A DNA stretch of 64,000 nucleotides from Riptortus pedestris (lineage: Eukaryota > Arthropoda > Insecta > Hemiptera > Alydidae), in contig CM032228.1 in NCBI GenBank assembly GCA_019009955.1, positions 176,925,501 through 176,989,500 on the forward strand, read 5' to 3'. Numbering within the stretch: position 1 is the first letter of the stretch; the number at the start of each line of letters is the position of its first letter. Below the pieces are notes generated by a model. The model ran no database searches. It had not been told where the DNA came from and saw nothing but the letters and a program-made list of their open reading frames with translations. The translations under genes and the position numbers were made by a program. Positions 48,693 to 60,900 of this stretch are shown here, one piece after another.

Positions 48693-51411
48693 GTACAAAC
48701 CTGGAGACCAAAATACATTATTAGTTATCAAATAAAAAAAAGGTAAATTATTCATCATTACATTAGGGGGGGGGCTTCGGAGTGTGTAGATCACCAGTGC
48801 TGTTGTGCTCGAAATTAGTTAATAAACTTTAATTTGAAATATGATTATAGTTATTATTGTTTACATCAAGCATGTACAACAGTCAGACAGGTTCGATTAC
48901 TTACTACATATGAGAATGTATTAAACAGGTGAGATTTCATTTAATGAGGTAGTTTGAATGACAAGAAGACAGGAATCTCGAATTCTAATGTTGAGGTCCA
49001 AAGAGATCCATCTTGTGGAATGTATGCAGATCCGTGTGCCTAAACCATGCAATGAATAATCTACATATTGCCTCAGGCACAGGCAAATTTGCCTTACCGT
49101 CCCATGGATTAGGCATTCCCTCTAAATCTAGCAGAGTCTACCTCCTTCAATCCAACACAATTTTACCTAACACAGCGCCGTCTGAGCGCTTTGCTGAAAT
49201 ATATAGAACCAGAGGCTCACTATCAATACGGGTACCAGATATATACAAAGACTTGGTATGTTTGGCATTAGCGAAATGTGTTAGTGAACATTCCATGCAT
49301 CAAATAAGGAAAGAAAAAAATATTATGTTGGCGATTCACTTATAAATCAGTTACAAATGACTAACACTTTTCATGGTCTTCTTAATATACTAGATTTCCA
49401 GAGCCATATAAAAGATGTCAAGAGTTGTCGCAAGAAGAATTCTAGAATGTCACTGCGTGACATGATGGTACTAACCGTCACATAACTCAATGTCATCAGG
49501 CGTAAGCCATTTATCAGGGAAAGGAAGGATGAATACTGAGGAAGGGAAATAGTCTTAGAGATACTGTGATGAGAGACACATCACTTGAGAGAGCAAGGGT
49601 AAAAGCTCTCCCTAGATTTAACATTTGTCATCCATTTTTATCTCCATCAAAAGTGAAAACCAACTATTCTTCGCTTTACAGTTTGCCATAAAATATTATC
49701 CCAGAAAACCATAACAAGATCATTACGATTATCTTGTAGTGTTGACTGAAGAAAATTACTGTACTATATTAATTAAATAAAAACGAAAAACAAATAAAAA
49801 AATCTGGCATTGTCACTACCGTAAAGTACATTGCCAATCTCCTATTTATGATTATTATTTCCATTTCAAATACATTATTCTCCCGTTCATTCTTCTATGG
49901 TGTTTATTAATACATTCAGAAACGTAATAATGAGGTTTGCAGACTTAAAACTATCATAGCTCATTTTGTAACACGTTCAGTTCTAGTAGTACACAGGATT
50001 CTGTGCTCGAGTAATGTTAAATGTAGTTATTGTTTTGATATCCAGTTCGATGTTGCAGCTCTCCACTTCCATTCCACGCTAAGGCTTGTAAGAGAACAAT
50101 CCAAATGATAGGAGCCGAGTTTTTGTGGGTTATCAGGACTTTGCATTAATTAAAATCTAAAAGGCTAGATTGACTAAATTAAGTTATTCCCATATTCTAG
50201 AAGGTTCGATACAAGTTTTTAGTAATATATATATTCTTTTTATATATATATATATATATATATATAAAGAATATATAAACCAATATAATGTCGTTGCTAC
50301 TTCCCTTTGAATGTAGTCTTCTCAGATATTGTGTTTTATTACTTGGATCAGGTAATATTTAAGGTCTTAATTATTATTCTTAATTTTATTTCTATGAGTC
50401 TTTCCCTGAAATGTAATTTCAAAAGAACGAACAAATATTATTTGTTAAGTTAAACATTTGTAATTTGGGCACTTCCCCTTTCAGACGAACATTTTCAGAA
50501 AGGAATGGAAAATAAACGAAGGCAAAACTCTACAAAAACCAGAATTTTTGTGTGTCTTTAAACATGCTGTCTATATCAAAAGTCTATAATTCATTATAAA
50601 ACTAAATAGCATTATATTAATAAAAAAAGGTGACACTATGTAGGATGAAATGATCAAAAGCAATTATAATCCACTCCGACTATTTGAATTTTCCCCCGAG
50701 GAACTGAGGCATCAGTATTATTTTTTAATCTTCTTTGTTTTGAAAGGCTCCTAAGCCTTTTCAAAATAAAAACAAGCCTGGTTTCTCCATTCAGATGATA
50801 GCTGGCAGAGGATAATCTCAAGTATTCATGGAGGTATAAAGGGAACATGTTTCGAAAGTATACTCGCATTTAACTGATTGGAAAGATGATGAAATATGGT
50901 TAAACTCATAGTATTTTTAACAAAAACTCATTTGCAATACTTAATATTCTGCAATAATTGTTGCTTTTTTTTAATGTATTTTTCTTACACTCTGGAAACG
51001 GGCGGTATACTTGCTGTAGGTACCGTAGTCAGCCATTCTCTGCATTTTCCTTTGATTCTCTTGTATTTCTTGTTTCATTTTTAACATATTGTTTAACGAA
51101 AGGGATGGGGGAAATATAACCTAAAATTAAAATAATGAAAACTAAATAAAAGACAATAAAAAAACCAATAAATGAAAAAAAAAGAAATTAAAAAAAATAA
51201 CATACAATACTTCTAGTGATAATACCGATATAGCAAATAAAAATCAGATAAACTCGATGAAGGTATTTTTCTTTGCAAATTGACCAAGTTCTTTTAAAAA
51301 TTTAGAGAACAATGTCTGTTCGTCTAAAGGTCAATGCTGTATATTCATACAAATTAAACACAACACACTTAACATGTACGTAAGCGTGTATGTATAGATA
51401 CCTAATATTTA

Positions 51412-51456
<45 letters not shown>

Positions 51457-52040
51457 AATATAATTTAAATGTAAGTTTTATAAGAGTTTTAAGAGGAACA
51501 AAAAAAAATACATTAATTACTGTACATTAGGCGAATAAAGAATAAGCAAGTTAAACAGGTTATAACTGGTTTGACTCAATAGGGCCATTTTATATCTTTA
51601 TTTATCCAAAAGACACATAATCCAAACAATATAAGAAAAAAACTTAAATAATAATAACACATAAAAAAAAAAAAAAATAGTATTCTCATGGCGAGTAATT
51701 GCCTGGGCAGTGAAATGAAGTTATGGTATGTTAACTTATTAATATTATTGTCATATTGTATGAATAAAATGATAAGAAAAGAAAGAACTGATTGAAAAAT
51801 ATTTTCTGCACACAAAAAGAAATTCTGGGGCAAATATAGAAATCGATGTACAATGCATCCAAGAATTAAGCCTGGCGGCTGAAGCAGTAGAACTCCTTTG
51901 TCCTTTTAGAAGTAGGTGGATTGTAGCAATCAGTTGACATACACGCTACATTAAGGATGTGCTTCATATTGGAACTAGAAGAAAGTGTATGTGTAACTCC
52001 TATAGCCGCTCAAAACAAGAGTACCCAGGAATGGTGAGAG
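48693..52040. other. Unassigned AT-rich DNA with one weak exon candidate
   Basis: A 110-codon frame at 49013-49345 (+) contains an acceptor-like TGCCTCAG|GC near 49078 and a donor-like ACTTG|GTATGT near 49257, but matches no family I know. A (TA)n array flanked by inverted arms (ATATTCTTT and AAAGAATAT) lies at 50227-50277. A further (TA)n lies at 51417-51451. A short SINE-like fragment (GGCGAGTAATTGCCTGGGCA) lies at 51688-51745. Confidence 0.45.
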
Positions 52041-52918
52041 AAAAGTCCGTCACGCAGGGGCTTATACTAATTAGATTTCCCACGTGATGATTTACAATAG
52101 AGAAATCAGCCTACTAATAACAGTAGTGGTAACGAGTCTCAAAACCAATTTCACGAGAGCCGAACAGTTACGGAAACTGTGGAACTAGTTTTCGGCGCAA
52201 AGTCCAGAATAGAACCTAGATCAGTCGATCTCATCTCAGTTATTCGCACACACTTAATAAAAAAGTCCGTCACGCAGGGGCTGCGTAAACTAAGCAGATT
52301 TCCCATGTGAAGTTTTACAATAGAGAAATCTGCATGCTGGTAACACAATACCACCCTGATTAAATACAAACGGTAATGAGAAATCTTTCAGTTAATTAAA
52401 ATAAATTCCCAACTGAAACGGCTTCTGAATTGTAAGAATAATTTATATTGAATTAACTCAGATTTTAGTAGTCCAAGAACAGAACGTATATGCATAAATC
52501 TCACAAAGTAACGAAGGCAAGGTAAGATTAGAAACGACAGGTAAGGTTAGAAGAAGCTTCCACCTGAGCCGAGCAATGACGGAAATGGACAACCTAATCC
52601 GAACTATACCTGACCACAGACTTCATAAAAATGCAAATATCTCGGTTAATATTCAAAATAGAGAATAAATGTATATAGCAATATTTATAGTAAATTTAAT
52701 TTGCAATAAGATTGGTTTTATACATACTTTCGATCCGATGCATAATAACGGAGATATATTGAATTTCCTAAAATCCCCCCTCTGAACCCCCCCTCCCTCT
52801 GGTCCTATTTGAGCCATTAACGAACTTGATCTGTCTTTTTAAATAAAACGGTTAAATATCGAGTTTCGTAACGATCAAACAAAAATTGCGACCGCTAGAG
52901 CGTTAACAGACATATATA

Positions 52919-52976
<58 letters not shown>

Positions 52977-53432
52977 GAACGGACCTCCTTTTCGTCATCT
53001 CCTGGGTAGGATCGATGGACCTTTGAAGAAATTTTTCGAAAATCGCATAGCCTCAATAGCTGATTTCCCTTAAGGGAAATCTGCTAAAACGCAATATTTC
53101 TTGGTTAATATTCAAACTAAGAGAATAAGTGTATATAACAATACTTATAGTAAATTTAATTTGCAATAAGATTGGTTCTTTATAATTGTTTGATCCGAAT
53201 AACGGAGATATTTCGAATTTTCGAAAATCCCCCGGTCCGATTTCAGCCCTTAACGAACTTGATCTTTCTTTTTACATAAAACGATTAAATGTCGAGTTTG
53301 GTAAAGATCAAACAAACATTGCGACCGCTAGAGAGTTAACAGACAAATATATATATATATAATTTTGAACGGACCTGGGTAGGATCGATGAAAATTTGAA
53401 GAAATATTTCGAAATTCGCTTCATGAGTACGA
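52041..53432 (-). mobile_element. HINE interrupted by another HINE
   Basis: The outer copy has its 3' end at 52041-52258 (AAAGTCCGTCACGCAGGGGC, then the CCGAACAGTTACGG module). It resumes at 53090 with CGCAATATTTCTTGGTTAAT and continues through a short (TA)n (53347-53361) to CATGAGTACGAT near 53432. Its 5' palindrome is lost. The inner copy (52259-53089) splits the motif AATAAAAATGCAAATATC at its A tract. Confidence 0.8.
52259..53089 (-). mobile_element. HINE, complete copy nested in a HINE
   Basis: Both ends are intact: AGTCCGTCACGCAGGGGCTG with a perfect hairpin, and a perfect palindrome followed by TGCTAAAA (to 53089). (TA)n lies at 52914-52970 with a short interruption. It shares with the 29757 copy the stretch AACTGAAACGGCTTCTGAAT, so these two may descend from one source. 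Confidence 0.85.
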
Positions 53433-54026
53433 TATGTACGAATGTTGGAAGAATAAAAATCATTATTAGGACGACGCCCCTCTCACTAATTCTCATGTAT
53501 TGGACGCCAGCTTGCGAGCTCACTCGACCAGTACTAGTTTACTGTGTGAATTTCATGTCATCAGCGATCTTAACTTTGATGTTTGGTCGTTGCTGTGATA
53601 TTGTGATTGCACATCAAAAAAAAAAATTTGGGACGTGAAACAATTTTCATGCATAATGAGCAAAATTGAAGAAGCAATATTTTTAGAAAGCCTGAAGATT
53701 ACGTCCCCCGCTTCTACAAAGACTATTTAAAGAATAGCTAATGCAGTATCGTTGATATTCTGTTTCAAAGGGCAAACTTTATGTTGGAGATACTGCGGTA
53801 GGCCCTACTAGGCAATGAATAATCATATTGTCTTATTATGCTGCCAACACATAGCCACAGAGCAGGCAAGTGCCTTTAACGCCCCTAGGATTATGGTTTC
53901 TCTATAATGAAAGCGAATTGCCTCGAGTTTAATCCTAATTAAAACTTAATATACTACCCTTTAAGTTGCCGCTAACACAACTGTGTTTGCTTTGTTTTTG
54001 ATGTTTTGGCTATTTTACTGGTAATA
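53433..54026. other. Unassigned DNA without a recognised gene
   Basis: An 80-codon frame at 53396-53638 (+) starts in HINE sequence and is not credible. The rest is unique AT-rich DNA without recognisable features. Confidence 0.5.
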
Positions 54027-54161
54027 TTTTAGCAGATTTTCTTAGGGTACAAGCTCTTGAGATAGTACTTATGATGCAATAATAAACAATTTTTTTCTAT
54101 CGTCTGTTGATTCTATCTATCAGATGAGAAAAAATGGCTTTTGAAGGCTTGTGCGCGCGAA

Positions 54162-54285
54162 TTAGCAGATTTCCCTTAAGGGAAATCAGCTATTGAGGTC
54201 GTACTCATGATGTGAGTTTTGAAAAATGTCTTCAAATGTCCATCGATCCTACCCAGGAGATGACGAAAATGAGGTCCGTTCAAAA

Positions 54286-54343
<58 letters not shown>

Positions 54344-54786
54344 CTGTTAACGCTCTAGCGGTCGCAATTTTTGTTTGATCGTTACCAAACTCGGAATTTA
54401 ATCGTTTTGTGTAAAAAGAAAGATCGAGTTCGTTAACGGCTGAAATCGAACAAGTGGGAGGGAGGGTTTAGAGGGGAGGATTTTCGAAAATTCGAAATAT
54501 CTCCGTTACTATACGTCGGATCGAAAAATTAAACATAAAAACAATCTTATTGTAAATTAAATTTACTATAAATATTGTTCTATACATTTCTTCTCTATCT
54601 GTAATATTAACCGAGATATTGGCATTTTTATGAAATTTGGGCTGATAACGTATGACGGCGTTTCCCGCCAAAAGCTAGTTCTGCCCTTTGCCGTAACTGT
54701 TTGGCTCTCGTATGGAGATTTCTCTATTGTATAACTTCACGTGGGAAATCTGCTTAGTTTACCCAGCCACTGCGTGACGGACTTTT
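54162..54786 (+). mobile_element. HINE, complete copy nested in an older HINE
   Basis: It starts TTAGCAGATTTCCCTTAAGG (perfect palindrome) and ends GTGACGGACTTTT. (TA)n lies at 54288-54338. The body is a close match to the short subfamily, including TTCGTTAACGGCTGAAATCG and GCCAAAAGCTAGTTCTGCCC. The host sequence at the junction is GCGAA|TTTTTG, again a T tract. Confidence 0.85.
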
Positions 54787-54888
54787 GTTTAATTGTTTCC
54801 AAACTAAATATTTTTAGGCGAGTTCATGTAAAACTAAAGATCAAGATGGCCTAAGGGTTCAAATCGGAGAATGAGAAGTTGATGTGTT

Positions 54889-55047
54889 AATATTATTTAT
54901 TAATGTTCTCTTTGTGCTCCTGCGGTAAATAAGATGGGTTATCTAAGTATTACCCTTTTGCAAGTCAATGAGGGATTAACGATTTTATTCAGTTAAATCG
55001 TCACTAAATAAATTATTATTGGCAAAGACGGCTAACCTGAACCACCT
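54889..55047 (-). repeat. SINE, internally deleted
   Basis: The tail TATTATTTATTAATGTTC is followed by TAAGATGGGTTATCTAAG, TTACCCTTTTGCAAG and AATCGTCACTAAATAA. It then jumps from TGGCAAAGAC to GGCTAACCTGAACCACC, the outer end of the tRNA-like head, so the B-box region is deleted. Confidence 0.7.
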
Positions 55048-55454
55048 GGGTGTGTAAGAAATGGGGGGAAATGCAAAATCTACATTTTCATACAATAATT
55101 TCCTATAATTCTTTTTATTCTTCTCTAATTTAAATAGTGAAAGAGTTATTTATATGCTTTGCGGTCCCATAGTGAGTAAAAACCCAAGTCCTGCTCATGC
55201 TATTTTCACATTAAGAAATAATTTTGTTTCCTGAGGCCCAGCTTATGTTTTACATCTTGCTCCCATAGTATGCAAACTAATCATGAAATAGAGTATAACA
55301 TACATCTAGATGAGGTAACCTTTATAACACTCTTGCGTGCCAAAAATCCGCTTAGCTCACGTAGCCTTTGCGTGTCGGGCTGTTTAGTTTTATTTTTACT
55401 ATGTTAGATAAATGTTAAACGCGACTTACTAAAAAAACCTTCTATACTATAGAG

Positions 55455-55620
55455 ACCAATATTTTTACTTGATAGTTACCTCTCTGAATATTTAACCATT
55501 GCATATAAAATAAATGTTAAAATTCGTAAATGGTCGAAATCGACCCAGACGGAGAAGAGAATAGAGAGGGGGTAAATGCAAAATGATGATTATCATTTTC
55601 ATTTCAGTTTTCATGCGTCA
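55455..55620 (+). repeat. Degenerate HINE body fragment
   Basis: TTGATAGTTACC, GAATATTTAACCATTGCATA, TAAATGGTCGAAATCGACCC and GAGAGGGGG follow the HINE body order in plus orientation, without ends or microsatellite. Confidence 0.5.
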
Positions 55621-55712
55621 AATGTTACAATTTACTAACATAGGTATTATACTCCTTATAGCTATTATATTTATTTAAACAACATATAAAACCAATATAT
55701 TAATTAAACAAT

Positions 55713-56142
55713 AAAGTCCGTCACGCAGGGGCTGCATAAACTAAGCAGATTTCCCACGTGAAGTTATACAATAGAGAAATCTCCATACTAGAGCCGAACA
55801 GTTACGGCCAAGGGGCGAACTACCTTTTGGCGGGAAACTCAATCATCCGTTATCGGCCCACAATTAATAAAAATGCAAATACCTCGGTTAATATTCAAGA
55901 TAGACAATAAATGTATAGAACAATATTTATAGTAAATTTAATTTGCAATAAGATTCGTCCTATGCAATTTTTTGATCCGACGTGTGGTATCGGAGATATT
56001 TCGAATTTTCGAAAATCCCACCTCTAAACCCCCCCCCCTCCCACTGGTCCTAGAATCGACGGACATTTGAAGAAAATTTTCGAAAATCGCGTCATGAGTA
56101 TGACCTCAATAGCAGATTTCCCCTAAGGGAAATCTGCTAAAA
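55713..56142 (-). mobile_element. HINE, internally deleted complete-ended copy
   Basis: The 3' end AAAGTCCGTCACGCAGGGGC is followed by CTGCATAAACTAAGC (hairpin with one change) and the CCGAACAGTTACGGC module. A deletion joins CCCACTGGTCC to TAGAATCGACGG, removing the microsatellite and neighbouring body. The palindrome reads GATTTCCCCTAAGGGAAATC, and the tip ends CTAAAA. Confidence 0.85.
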
Positions 56143-56671
56143 CAAACAAGTGAGTGTTACAAAAATTGAGAAGATTCACTGTGTGTGTCCAGAGAGGTTA
56201 CACTGAATAAGTCAATAATTGACGCTACAACACATATTAATCAAGCTATTTTTATTTTCAATTCCAGCAAGAAAGTAGAGGGGGGGGCAGTGCATAATGA
56301 AATGCCTATGTCACGTATAGTTTTTAATGTACTGAATAACCGCATAACCAGATAAATGTTGAATTCATTCAGCTTACTACAAAATATGTTTGAACCTCTG
56401 GCTTTAGTTTAATTTTAATAAACTATTATATTACAATTTTGGCCATCGACACCCCCTCTCTAACCATTTCTCTCTGTGCTTAGTTCACAGTAAGGGGAAG
56501 CAACTTCCCTAGTAATCACATAAAGTAGAATCAAGTACCGCTTAACTCTTATCATATCTACGCAGGTTTGTATGTTTCACCTTAGAAAAATCTACTTTAT
56601 TACCTGTTCTAGGAGGAAAATAACTAATTAAATCTCTTCCTCTTTATCTAATTGCTATCTTTTCTTAATTA
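56143..56671. other. AT-rich unassigned DNA
   Basis: No gene or repeat is confidently recognised. A run of G lies at 56280-56287. Confidence 0.45.
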
Positions 56672-56821
56672 CTCTTCTAAACGTCCCCTACTCCAGGTAC
56701 AATTTCAGGTACAAACTTGATCATTGATTTTCCAATTAATGTTTGTATGTCAAGTTTGGTAGCGAACAAACAAAAATTACAACCGCTAGGTCGCGAACAG
56801 ACAAATATGTATGTATGCGTT

Positions 56822-56876
<55 letters not shown>

Positions 56877-56878
56877 TA

Positions 56879-57492
56879 CTAGAGGACCCGACACGCGTTG
56901 TCCTGCATGATATTTCAACCGATTAGGATATTAAATATAATAATATTCTGTTTAAAACAAAAACTACTTCTAATAACACAAAAAAACAGTTTTTGTTATG
57001 TGCACGTTTGCCTAAAAACAAATAGAAAATGAAATATCTCGAATGTTTTATTCAGGCCTCCCTTTCCCCGTTCGAACCAAAAAAAATTAAAATAGCTTAT
57101 AATCATGGAAGAAGTAATGTTAATTTACATATAGAGTTTTGTTAAGTTCGGTTCAATCGTTAGTGCCCAATAAAATCACTTTAATTTTTTAGTGTATATC
57201 TCATTTATACATTGTTATACGACAAAAGTGAATATAACAAAAGTTACTTTAAATAACAAAATAAACAACTTTTATCCTGTGCATATTTGCCAAAAAATCA
57301 ATAGGAAACGAAATATCGCTATTTTTAATTTTAGACCACCCTTACAACTCCTTACAACACAAATTTAGATTTGTGAATCTAAACCATTCAGGGTCACCCA
57401 AACGCACACAAAAAAATTCATTCAAATCGGTCCAGCCGTTTAGGAGGAGTTCAGTGACATACACACGTACAGTAGAATTATATATATAAAGA
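56879..57492 (-). mobile_element. Non-autonomous Helitron with both ends resolved
   Basis: On the minus strand it starts TCTTTATATATATAATTCTA (from 57492) and ends GGGTCCTCTAG (at 56879), with A before TC and T after CTAG in the flanks. This is the canonical A|T Helitron target. A subterminal hairpin near the 3' end can form from AGGAC/GTCCT or GACA/TGTC. The interior shares with the Helitron at 10.7-11.9 kb the stretch AAATAACAAAATAAACAACT (57256 onward). It is 614 bp long and has no coding capacity. Confidence 0.85.
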
Positions 57493-57515
57493 TGTGTGTG
57501 TGTGTGCGTGCGTGA

Positions 57516-57598
<83 letters not shown>

Positions 57599-57628
57599 CG
57601 CGTGAGTGTGTGCGTGCGTGAGTGTGTG
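57493..57628. repeat. (TG)n microsatellite, interrupted
   Basis: About 136 bp of TG/CA dinucleotide with GCGTGCGTGAG interruptions near both edges. It is the continuation of the host HINE's microsatellite on the far side of the Helitron. Confidence 0.95.
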
Positions 57629-57644
57629 TATTTAACAGAACTCA

Positions 57645-57770
57645 TTTTAGCAGATTTCCCTTAAGGGAAATCAGCTATTGAGGTTGTACTCATGACGGAA
57701 TTTTCGAAATTTTTCTTCAAATGTCCATCGATCCTACCTAGTAGATGACGAAAATGAGGTCCGTTCAAAA

Positions 57771-57822
<52 letters not shown>

Positions 57823-58214
57823 CTGTTACCGCTCTAGTGGTCGCAATTTTTGTTTGATCGTAACCAAACTCGATATTTAGTCGTTTTATGTAAAAAGAAA
57901 GATCAAGTTCGTTAATGGCTGAAATCGGACCAGTGGGAGGGGGGGTTTAGAGGGGAGGATTTTACAGAATCAATCTTATTGCAAATTAAATTTACTATAA
58001 ATATTGTTATATACTTTTATTCCCTATCTTGAATATTAACCGAGATATTTGCATTTTTATTAAATTTGGGCCGATAACGGATTTTTGAATTTCCCGCCAA
58101 AAGCTAGTTTGGCCCTTTGCCGTAACTGTTCGGCTCTCGTATGGAGATTTCTCTATTGTATAACTTCACGTGGGAAATCTGCTTAGTTTACGCAGCCCCT
58201 GCTTGACTGACTTT
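57645..58214 (+). mobile_element. HINE, complete copy nested in an older HINE
   Basis: It starts TTTTAGCAG with a perfect palindrome and has (TA)n at 57775-57818. It ends GGGAAATCTGCTTAG, ACGCAGCCCCTGC, TTGACTGACTTTT. A deletion removes the segment after GGGAGGATTTTAC. The host sequence at the junction is AACTCA|TTTTCGTCAT, the conserved CTCATTTTCG motif of the family, so the insertion site is a T4 tract. Confidence 0.85.
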
Positions 58215-58316
58215 TTTTCGTCATATGGTCGGTAGGATGGATGAGCATTTCGAAGAAATTTTTCAAAAAGCATGAGTCCAAACTCAATGGCTGATTGTTG
58301 ACAGAGAGATCTGCTA

Positions 58317-58852
58317 ATAAATGACAAAAAGGACGTGGGCAGTGATAATAATTATGGAGAGTCGTGCATACATGTAGTGAGGAGGGCTTTGTGGTCAGTG
58401 ATAATTGATATGCATGAGCTGGCTTGCTCCTCACTCTGTGCGCCACAACATACATATCACTGACTTATGCTGATTGATTATGACCTGTAGTATTTACTTA
58501 GATGATTGACTGCTGCAAACTCAGCCAGCAAATACAACGAACTAGGATTAATCTACGTTCAGTGACATTACGTGCATTGATTATACACATAAACTAAAAT
58601 TAATACTTATCTTTGCCCTCACAAATTTTAAAGGTATTTCTAATTTATGAAATATTTCCAACAAATTACCAATCATACAATAATTACTCAGATTGATGAT
58701 TTACCTACAATCGTCAGGAAGTTCGCCATTCATACACCGCAAAGCTATGGCCCCTGTCCGCAGGAATTTTCTTTTCAGTCGAGCCTAATAAATGTAATTA
58801 AGCAAATTCCCAAAATTGTGATGATATAATCCTTTTCTAGGAACTGCAAAAC
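58317..58852. other. Unassigned DNA without a recognised gene
   Basis: No gene or repeat family is recognised. A 90-codon minus frame at 58183-58455 begins outside and ends within HINE sequence and is not credible. Confidence 0.5.
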
Positions 58853-59338
58853 AAAGTCCATCACGCATGAGCTGCGTCAAATAAGCAGATTTTCCATGTG
58901 CGTCGCGTATTTGCATTTACCTCAAAACGTAAATATTCAATGAGAACAATATTTGGTATTTAGGGTATAAATAATGCTTCATAATATAACAGCTTATTGT
59001 TAATATGGCAGGAGTACGAGCGGGAGTTTACTGAAGGCCGAAAACTAAAAAACGCAAATAACTCGGTTAATAATCAACATATTGGAAAAAAAACCGTACA
59101 TAACAACATTGATAGAACTTTACATTTGCAATAAGATTAGTTCTATACAATTATACGATCCGACTCGTAATAATTGAAATATTTCGAATTTTCAAAATGC
59201 CTTCCTCTTACCCCCCTCCCACCGATCCGATTTTAGCCATAACGAACTAGATCTTTCTTTTTACATAAAACAATGTAATATCGAATTTGCGATAACAGTA
59301 ATTACATAGACTCATTCATTAAACATCTAAAAGAAGAC

Positions 59339-59401
<63 letters not shown>

Positions 59402-59476
59402 TCACTATAATCTTATACACTTCTACATTTTTACACACTAATCTTCACTTATTACCTACATTAGCGTTAACAGACA

Positions 59477-59541
<65 letters not shown>

Positions 59542-59620
59542 ATATATATATATATAGTTTTGAACGGACCTCCTTTTCGTCATCTCCTGGGTAAGATGGG
59601 CATTTGAAGAAATTTTTCCA
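58853..59620 (-). repeat. HINE with two extra microsatellites, 5' end missing
   Basis: The 3' end AAAGTCCATCACGCATGAGC lies at 58854. The long-subfamily body follows to ATCGAATTTGCGATAAC. A foreign segment of about 170 bp with its own (TA)n (59342-59397) then replaces the usual ATCAAACAAAAATTGCGACC. The element resumes at GCGTTAACAGACAC with (CA)n (59483-59539) and a short (TA)n, then TTTTGAACGGACCTCC. The 5' palindrome is absent after GAAGAAATTTTTCC. Confidence 0.7.
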
Positions 59621-60701
59621 TTTTTGAGGAGAAAACGATAAAGCAAGCATCATAAAACATTTTGACGGATAGTAAATCCAAAAGTAACTTTAGCAATTAA
59701 AGAAAGATTTTTAAGGCAATAGTCGTTGATTCTCAAAATATATAAAAGAGCAAAGATCATGAGCGCTCTCTCTTTTATACAGAAGTTAATTAAAGAACAG
59801 CAAACTAAAGTGTCTTCATTGTTTCCCCTCACTTTCCATTAGTCTTTCTAAAAGGTCTCTATTCCTAAATTAGAGGTATAACACCGAAAGGAAGTTAATC
59901 AGAGGATTGGTAGCTAAGGTTGGATTAACTGTTATCCTCCTTAGCTCTCATTGGGTTTAACTAATAAATCTCAAAAGAGGTTTTAGTTCTCAATCACACC
60001 TTTCTCAGCAAAGGTAATTTCATTAACTTCCATTATCGGCAAGAGTTTATAGAGCACGTTGCTTTACAAATACGTCACCAGCTCAAGTATAGCAGCAGAT
60101 CACAGCTCACTTCCAGTGCAGAGTACTCAAATTTCAGTATTGCTCCTACAACCAAACCATATTTTTATATGTTTGAACGTTATTTTCTAATATAAAATGA
60201 TTTGAAGTAAAACGAAAAATAAGTTTAAATTCATTCAAAAATATAATTTAATTTGAACAAATAAACAAAAAGAAACCGAAATGTATATCTACTTTCGTAC
60301 AAGCTTTGGATGTTATGCAGTTCAATCAATCAAATGTATTCAATGCTTCGAAAAAAAGGGGTATACTACCCAATCCTGATTATCCCAAAAAATATATGAT
60401 GAAAGAAATTTAAGTACATTAAAAAAAATGGAATGTATTCGTTAAGAATCAGTTAGTCATCCAACGACTAATTGATTCATGCCGTTATTAAAAAAGGGTT
60501 AGTGGAGGGCCAATTTAAGTAAATATTTTCATATTCTCTCTCCATTATATGGTTCAATCAATTTATTTCAATGGACGCCACACCACCAGTGATTTGGAAT
60601 ACAACCAAGCACGAAAACCAAATAATAGAGGAGTGGGAGTAAAATAAAAAATTCTGAATATTTTCCCACTATGACTATCATGGAAAAATCCCCATGCGCA
60701 T
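59621..60701. other. Unassigned DNA without a recognised gene
   Basis: AT-rich unique sequence. The 60-codon minus frame at 59650-59832 has no recognisable domain. Confidence 0.5.
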
Positions 60702-60900
60702 TTAACATTATTATTATTATTATTTATTAACGTCCACTTTTTGCAACTTAGGCTAATTGGGACGGGTTATCTACAGGTTGCCACACTTTTCTAGCCAGGG
60801 TGGGATTTTAGGATGTTATTTAATGAATTTCGTCACTAAATAATTTTCGAAATGTGTCGAAATCGTCACTCTAGGTTTACCATGTGAGTTAACATTATTA
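60702..60900 (-). repeat. 5'-truncated SINE with 12-bp target duplication
   Basis: The SINE occupies about 60714-60888 and is flanked by TTAACATTATTA at 60702-60713 and 60889-60900. On the minus strand the head is cut just inside the tRNA-like part (it begins CTCACATGGTAAACC), so the A box and acceptor-stem region are missing. Truncation at the 5' end with a clean target duplication is the classic outcome of incomplete target-primed reverse transcription. Confidence 0.9.

Larger units (their letters stand above)
54027..55390 (+). repeat. Old HINE hosting a younger HINE and a SINE
   Basis: The decayed 5' end TTTTAGCAGATTTTCTTAGG lies at 54027, followed by GAGATAGTACTTATGATG and TTGATTCTATC. 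After the inner HINE (54162-54786) the body continues at 54787 with TTTAATTGTTTCCAAAC and TCATGTAAAAC. A SINE follows at 54889. The 3' end appears at 55336-55390: CCAAAAATCCGCTTAG, CACGTAGCC, TTTGCGTGTCGGGC. The order is consistent with a single old element, though linkage of the 3' end across 290 bp of other sequence is inferred. Confidence 0.6.
56672..58316 (-). repeat. Old HINE hosting a Helitron and a younger HINE
   Basis: The body lies at 56672-56878: CAAGTTTGGTAGCGAACAAA, CAAAAATTACAACCGCTAG, then a (TG)n(TA)n array. It resumes after the Helitron with (TG)n (57493-57628) and TTTAACAGAACTCA. It resumes again after the inner HINE at 58215 with CGTCATATGGTCGGTAGGAT and ends TGATTGTTGACAGAGAGATC, TGCTAA at about 58316. 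The palindrome is decayed. Confidence 0.7.
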
